Assembly (NCBI GenBank): GCA_032718475.1
Contig: JAUCBJ010006593.1
Span: 1 to 45,908 of the forward strand
DNA: 45,908 nucleotides
Direction: 5' to 3'
Origin: Nemertoderma westbladi
Taxonomy: Eukaryota; Xenacoelomorpha; Nemertodermatida; Nemertodermatidae
Made by a program: the position numbers and the translations under genes. Under the pieces are notes generated by a model that saw only the letters and a list, made by a program, of their open reading frames with translations, was not told the DNA's origin and did not search any database. Numbering within the stretch: the first letter of the stretch is position 1; the number at the start of each line of letters is the position of its first letter. This document shows positions 41,771 to 45,908 of this stretch, in pieces.

Positions 41771-42200
41771 TACCCTAAATGTTGTTGTGCTACGGGGTGT
41801 TGGGATATATAACAGGAATGACCGGCGTCATAGGCTATCCAAATTACACTGTCTGGAAATTTTATCGAAATCTAAAATTAAATCCTAACATTTTAGAATT
41901 GTTTAAATTTTGAAAATTTTTGTAATTTTTCTTGCAGGGGAGAAAATAAAATTACTTAATTAACTAGTTCGGTATTCTAAAGATAATTTTGAGTTGTAAA
42001 AAATAGATTATAGATTAGACTTATGAATTTCCCACTCCGTTTGCTTTGTAATTTATAAACTCCAGGTTAGCTAGGAAATTACTGGTTATATAGTTAAGAA
42101 CACCTAGGATTTTGAGTGTATAGCTCTGTACTAGTTCGGTATTCTAAAGATAATTTTGAGTTGTAAAAAATAGATTCTGAAGAAATAGTTACAGATAAAT

Positions 42201-42368
42201 ATGGAGTTAATCTTTCTGTGGTTATTTTTAATGTTAGTCGCGGTTTGGAGTATTCCAGGAATAATTATGTTGACGTTTTACGTGAAACATATTAGGGAGA
42301 GGAACAAGAAGCAGAAAGGAAACAAAAAGGATACGTCGACACAAGAGCAATCGAAACAATCGAGGTAA
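42201..42368 (+). CDS. Small membrane protein, 55 aa (copy 6)
   Basis: Full-length, in the same arrangement as copy 5 (TATA 41806, acceptor ~41937). Confidence 0.5.
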   Translation: MELIFLWLFLMLVAVWSIPGIIMLTFYVKHIRERNKKQKGNKKDTSTQEQSKQSR

Positions 42369-43047
42369 TCTGCAAAAAATTATAACTACAATACAAAGAA
42401 ATTAAAGCTGTCAATTAAGTGAAAATAGCAATTGTTTGTTTACGTCTTAATTTACTAAGGTGAATTTAATTTAATTGATAAATAAATGAAAAATATTAAA
42501 ATATAAAAAAGAAATATCTAAAGTGTTCACAGAATAGTCTTTAAATAGAACCGTCACCGAATATTCTAAAAACGCGAAAATCGGACTGGAGAGGAAGCGA
42601 GCAGAGTGGAGTAGGGGGGGCGGGCCGTACCTGAAATCGCGAAGGGCCTGAGCGCGTGGGCGCGAGGATTGATCCAAGGTAAGAACCCGGGCCTTAAATG
42701 TGCAGGAAATTACCACGGACAATACCTTGGGTACTAGTGAACGGAAAGTGAAGTACCGGCGCAGCGGTAAGTCTCGTTTGCCTGACGTGATATTCGGGCT
42801 CGGTTCAACCGTCTTCTTAAATCTTCAGCTCAGCAGCTCTCTTCATTTTTTTTTTTAATTGCTGACCACCTTACACGGAGCAACTTTTTTTGAAAAACTA
42901 TGTATTATTTCTTAACGAAAAAATCTCTAAAATTATTTTGAGTTACGTGTTAAGTTTCCCTAATGTCCAGTTTCCATTTGTCATACCAATACTCGTCATC
43001 ATTCACTCATTATCATGTAATCAGTCCACAATATTTTACAGAACATA
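42369..43047 (+). promoter_or_regulatory. GC-box block with strong splice donors, copy 3 (truncated)
   Basis: Donors at 42679 and 42777. The block is cut before the C tract at the right edge of the composite satellite. Confidence 0.4.
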
Positions 43048-43146
43048 AGTAGTAATGGTTTGCCATCTTCGGCGACAGTTTAGTCCAACTTCACACCTTG
43101 GGTGTTAAGTAGGTCATTAATTAATTAATCAATTAATTAATTGGTC

Positions 43147-43174
43147 GATTAAACAATTAATTAATTGTTTAATC
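43147..43174. repeat. Perfect 28-bp palindrome
   Basis: The half-site GATTAAACAATTAA is followed with no spacer by its exact reverse complement. Surrounding ATTAATTAATTAATCAATT extends the cruciform potential. Confidence 0.9.
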
Positions 43175-43178
43175 AATC

Positions 43179-43227
43179 GATTTGTATCAAATAATGTTGC
43201 CAAAGGCAATTTAATTTGATACAAATC
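43179..43227. repeat. Nested hairpin: 14-bp outer and 5-bp inner stem
   Basis: Outer arms GATTTGTATCAAAT (43179-43192) and ATTTGATACAAATC (43214-43227). Inner arms TTGCC and GGCAA with an AAA loop (43197-43209), separated from the outer stem by a symmetric 4-nt internal loop. Possibly a very small MITE-like remnant. Confidence 0.85.
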
Positions 43228-43230
43228 AAT

Positions 43231-44209
43231 CAGATAGGGACGCGCGATGAATAAATTGTACTATAACAAACGAAATATACAATACAATATACAATACATT
43301 TGTATTATTTTTGCCATACAATAGGTAAAGGTAGAATTAAATAAAAAGACACGAGCGGGACCCAAAACATAAATTTCCCTCACACGAAAATAAAGTGGCC
43401 CCAGTTTGGCCCCGAGTCATCCCTCAATAATCTGCGGTTGTTGGGCTCTTATTAACCGTAGCATGACTAACCCAAACATCAATGCGTGAATGGGGCCTGC
43501 GTGAATGGGGCCTGCCACAGAGCTTAAATTATTCAAACCCACAGCTTCCAAGAAATTAGAATAAACATCTGCTCTTGCAATAGATTGCATTCTTTCGCAT
43601 TGTATTGCGAAGCAGTCCACGCGCGTCTAACCGCACATAATTAAATAAGGCCCTCATTTAATACATAAGTTATATACAGTTTATCTTAAATTTATTGAAT
43701 TTGTTTTTATTTACAACCCGAATTGTTCTACCATATTATAATTTATGTTTTATTATAACAAGCTATACCCTGTTAATCTTTATTAATTTTATTTGTACTG
43801 AGGTTTTCGAGGGCGCTGTTTCCAATGGTCCTACTCCCAAAACGATGTAACCTACTGTATAATTAATTACTTAAGTCTGCGAGGTATGCGTAAGTAACAA
43901 ATCTCGTTTACCAGTTTTCATTAAAAACTATGAAGCTATATTGCTTAAGAGTTCTGAGGGGCGAGCCATGAGGCAAGGTGTTTGATACTTTTTAGATATA
44001 TTATTACTTAATTTTGACCCCCCAGTCGGTATCTATTACAATATAGGCTATATCTTTTTGCGGAGTAACAGAGTAGTCTGAAGATCCGAGTCTGCTGCTA
44101 GAGGGTGAAATGTCTCAAAGTGAAAATCATACAGTAGCTATGAATTGGTTGCTAGGCAATAATACTACATTTTGTATAGTTAGGCCTATTGCCGATCGAA
44201 CAAAAACTG
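43231..44209. other. AT-rich sequence, one weak coding-like fragment
   Basis: Apart from the fragment at 43417-43617 I see no gene, RNA gene or repeat here. Confidence 0.5.
43417..43617 (-). pseudogene. Coding-like fragment, unknown family
   Basis: The minus-strand frame begins at GTG, not ATG, just after a TAG. It reads DCFAIQCERMQSIARADV, YSNFLEAVGLNNLSSVAGPI and ends IRAQQPQIIEG and TGA. The composition looks protein-like. It contains a 15-bp tandem duplication that repeats AGPIH (GCGTGAATGGGGCCT, ~43484-43513). Could be a decayed exon; no family recognised. Confidence 0.2.
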
Positions 44210-44212
44210 CCC

Positions 44213-44287
44213 TGGTCCATGTGAGGATCGAACCCACGACCTATTGGAGATGTGATTTCAAAGCAACCACTACACCAAGGTGGAACA
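44213..44287 (-). tRNA. tRNA-like sequence (degenerate tRNA or SINE head)
   Basis: On the minus strand TTGGTGTAGTGGTTGC fits a polymerase III A box (TRGYNNARNNG), and GTGGGTTCGATCCTCAC forms a good T arm with B box GGTTCGATCC. The acceptor stem pairs incompletely (GTTCCAC with ATGGACC, two mismatches) and I cannot fold a clean anticodon stem. It is more likely a tRNA-derived SINE head or pseudo-tRNA than a functional gene. No SINE body is evident. Confidence 0.45.
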
Positions 44288-44290
44288 GTA

Positions 44291-44324
44291 ACGTTCGAAT
44301 TTGTTCGTTAACGTTCGAATTTGT
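44291..44324. repeat. Direct repeat ACGTTCGAATTTGT, two copies, 20-bp spacing
   Basis: Copies at 44291-44304 and 44311-44324, immediately beside the tRNA-like sequence. Confidence 0.8.
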
Positions 44325-44356
44325 AAGACTCTGATTTAAGACCTGAGGCACTCCCC

Positions 44357-44886
44357 ACAGCCACAGCCACAACCACAACCACAGCCACAGCCACAGCCAC
44401 AGCCACAACCACAGCCACAGCCACAGCCACAGCCACAGCCACAGCCACAGACCACAACCACAGCCACAGCCACAACCACAGCCACAGCCACAGCCACAGC
44501 CACAGCCACAGCCACAGCCACAGCCACAGCCACAACCACAGCCACAACCACAGCCACAACCACAGCCACAGCCACAGCCACAGCCACAGCCACAGCCACA
44601 GCCACAACCACAGCCACAAGCCACAGCCACAGCCACAACCACAGCCACAGCCACAGCCACAACCACAGCCACAGCCACAGCCACAGCCACAGCCACAGCC
44701 ACAGCCACAGCCACAGCCACAGCCACAGCCACAGCCACAACCACAGCCACAGCCACAGCCACAGCCACAACCACAGCCACAGCCACAGCCACAACCACAG
44801 CCACAGCCACAACCACAGCCACAACCACAGCCACAGCCACAACCACAGCCACAGCCACAGCCACAGCCACAGCCACAACCACAGCC
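44357..44886. repeat. Hexamer microsatellite (CCACAG)n with CCACAA variants
   Basis: About 88 hexamers, CCACAG mixed irregularly with CCACAA. Occasional indels (for example AGACCACAACC at ~44450 and CACAAGCC at ~44616) shift the phase. On the minus strand all three frames are open as Leu-Trp, Ala-Val and Cys-Gly repeats, which is a consequence of the hexamer and not a gene. Confidence 0.95.
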
Positions 44887-44990
44887 TCACCTTCACCCAC
44901 TTTATTGTTAAATACGCCTGAGAAAAATTCAAGAAACATCTGGTTTACAATAGATTATTCTTTTTTCACAACTCCATTCTAGCCTCCCTC

Positions 44991-44998
44991 TATAAAAG
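44991..44998 (+). promoter_or_regulatory. TATA box of the zinc-finger-like acidic protein gene
   Basis: TATAAAAG in the context CCTCTATAAAAGCCCCC. The expected start site is about 25-30 bp downstream near TCATTCATTC (~45018-45028), an initiator-like sequence. This leaves a 5' UTR of ~115 nt, AT-rich, with no upstream ATG that I can see. Confidence 0.6.
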
Positions 44999-45137
44999 CC
45001 CCCATTCACCGCATTCTCATTCATTCTCTAATTTTTATTTTTAAAAGTTTTATTTATTTTCATAAAAGTTTTATTTATTTAAAATTTTGTAAAATCATTC
45101 AGCGAAAATTCATAATATCAATTGACATTGCTATATA

Positions 45138-45896
45138 ATGCCTAGCTATGAAAGATGTTTGGTTTGTAATAAAGAAATGAGACGAGACAGTATATCCCGT
45201 CATATGAGTATACATAGAAAGGAAGGTGTAATGGAACCATTACCAAAGAAATTAAAAAATAATGATGATATTTTTAGTGAAGAAGAAAACAAAAAGAGAG
45301 TTGAGAGTGATTTTCTAGAGATTAAACAAATGATGAAACATAAATTCGAGAAAATCATGAATATTTTGAAGAATATACAGAAACAGCCACATAGTGAAAA
45401 GGACGATGAGAGTGAGGAAGAGAATAAATCAGAGGAAAGTGAGAATGATGAAACGGAGAGTGAGATAGAGAAAGAAGAAAATGAGAGTGGTGGTGAAGAA
45501 AATGAGAGCGAGAAAGAAGTCGAGGAACATGAAAGTGGTGAGGATAATGACTCAGATAATGAGGAGATATTAAGACATGTATTAGGAAATAAAAATAAAT
45601 TGCAGAAAATAATTAGACAATTGAATGAAATGCAGAAACATTCGCATAAGGAGAGTGATAATGATGGAAATGAGAGTGATGAGGATGAATCGGAGGAGAG
45701 TAGCGATGACAGTGAGGAAGAATCAGAGGAGAGTAGCGATGACAGTGAGGAAGCATCAGAGGAGAATGACAATGAAAATGGACAGAAAATCAGAGTAGGG
45801 AATGGAAAAGTTATATCTCCAGCAACTGTTGTATATCGACCTAGGATTATGAACAGTAACAGTCGTACAGTTAATGCGAGACAGTGCAGAAGATAA
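45138..45896 (+). CDS. Zinc-finger-like acidic repeat protein, 252 aa, probably incomplete
   Basis: True ATG start and a TATA box 147 bp upstream. Residues 7-26 hold C7-x2-C10-x11-H22-x3-H26, one residue short of the classical C2H2 spacing, so a single C2H2-like zinc finger is likely. PLPKKLK (34-40) could be a nuclear localisation signal. Two modules follow, each with an amphipathic basic helix (FEKIMNILKNIQKQPHSEKD ~70-89; LQKIIRQLNEMQKHSHKE ~155-172) and then a long Glu/Ser/Asp-rich tract (~90-145; ~173-212). Residues 213-252 are basic and low in acid. The last 21 nt of the window encode a third copy of QKIIRQL, but in a different frame overlapping the TAA, so the true protein may continue through a splice or frameshift. 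The acidic minus-strand shadow frame is not a gene. A nuclear, DNA- or chromatin-binding role is inferred from composition only. Confidence 0.65.
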   Translation: MPSYERCLVCNKEMRRDSISRHMSIHRKEGVMEPLPKKLKNNDDIFSEEENKKRVESDFLEIKQMMKHKFEKIMNILKNIQKQPHSEKDDESEEENKSEESENDETESEIEKEENESGGEENESEKEVEEHESGEDNDSDNEEILRHVLGNKNKLQKIIRQLNEMQKHSHKESDNDGNESDEDESEESSDDSEEESEESSDDSEEASEENDNENGQKIRVGNGKVISPATVVYRPRIMNSNSRTVNARQCRR

Positions 45897-45908
45897 TTAG
45901 ACAATTGA

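Larger units (their letters stand above)
37339..42134. repeat. 4.8-kb tandem segmental duplication, unit 2
   Basis: Same module order as unit 1. The 111-bp length difference is nearly all due to the shorter minisatellite 8 (40154-40589). Confidence 0.85.
14043..43047. repeat. Composite satellite region built from shuffled modules
   Basis: Nearly everything in this 29-kb span recurs within it. At the left edge, similarity to other copies starts at AACAATGTTTTGTAAATTTTG (~14055). At the right edge the third copy of the 4.8-kb duplication stops after TTTTACAGAACATAA at ~43047. Copies are mostly near-identical, so amplification is recent and assembly errors are possible. Confidence 0.85.
42135..43047. 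repeat. Tandem segmental duplication, unit 3 (partial)
   Basis: Contains only the 55-codon ORF block and the first ~680 bp of the GC-box block, then stops at ACAGAACATAA. Confidence 0.85.

Noticed and set aside
44357-44886. Telomeric repeat
   Set aside because: The hexamer CCACAG/CCACAA does not match TTAGGG or known animal telomere variants, and a normal gene follows it.
44241-44939. Minus-strand frames of 198-232 codons (Leu-Trp, Ala-Val, Cys-Gly repeats)
   Set aside because: They are translations of the hexamer microsatellite in three frames; composition is dictated by the repeat.
45200-45904. 234-codon minus-strand Ser/Leu-rich frame
   Set aside because: It is the antisense shadow of the acidic Ser/Glu-rich gene on the plus strand, which has its own ATG and TATA box.

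Overview
The window looks like a repeat-dominated stretch of an invertebrate animal nuclear genome. It is AT-rich, has spliceosomal-type splice signals and TATA boxes, and carries at least two different animal-type non-LTR retrotransposons, an LTR-like sequence, micro-, mini- and macrosatellites and a tRNA-like sequence. There are no bacterial operons, ribosome binding sites or CRISPR arrays. The exact organism cannot be named from sequence alone.

Layout. (1) 1-6.7 kb: one intact 361-codon single-exon gene on the minus strand (280-1365), followed by a 290-bp inverted duplication of a short coding-like segment, several small tandem duplications, long stretches with nothing recognisable, and a possible two-exon acidic protein gene (6092-6691). 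(2) 6.9-13.7 kb: a 75-bp satellite with palindromes, split by a 5'-truncated L2/CR1-like LINE (minus strand); a 46-50-bp minisatellite; a putative LTR with promoter elements and strong hairpins; a decayed reverse transcriptase of a second LINE family (minus strand); and a 63-bp minisatellite. (3) 14.04-43.05 kb: about 29 kb of composite satellite made by shuffling a few modules. The modules are a 25-bp repeat block with a TATA box; an exon-like block carrying a 55-codon membrane-protein ORF (six intact copies); a poly-G block; a block in which a LINE C-terminal coding tail runs into a 27/28-bp minisatellite (nine copies); a GC-box/splice-donor block (three copies); and a linker block. Inside this lies a head-to-tail array of six 1.7-kb units (22024-32431). 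(4) 43.05-45.9 kb: perfect palindromes at the edge of the composite satellite, a tRNA-like sequence, a 540-bp hexamer microsatellite, and a TATA-driven gene for a zinc-finger-like acidic protein (45138-45896) that probably continues past the window.

The most informative observation is that the six-unit array is inserted, in phase and without target-site duplication, into a sequence whose uninterrupted paralogues exist at 37338/37339 and 42134/42135. Each unit begins with ATGATAG and ends with CTATCAT plus CACTGG (degenerate in the later units), and carries a GNRA-tetraloop hairpin with one compensatory base-pair change plus a perfect 14-bp stem hairpin. This fits a non-autonomous, possibly rolling-circle (Helitron-like) element that entered or grew as a concatemer. 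No transposase or replication gene is visible in the units, so that class is an inference. Most open frames inside the satellites lack an ATG and are not genes; the 55-codon ORF is the exception.
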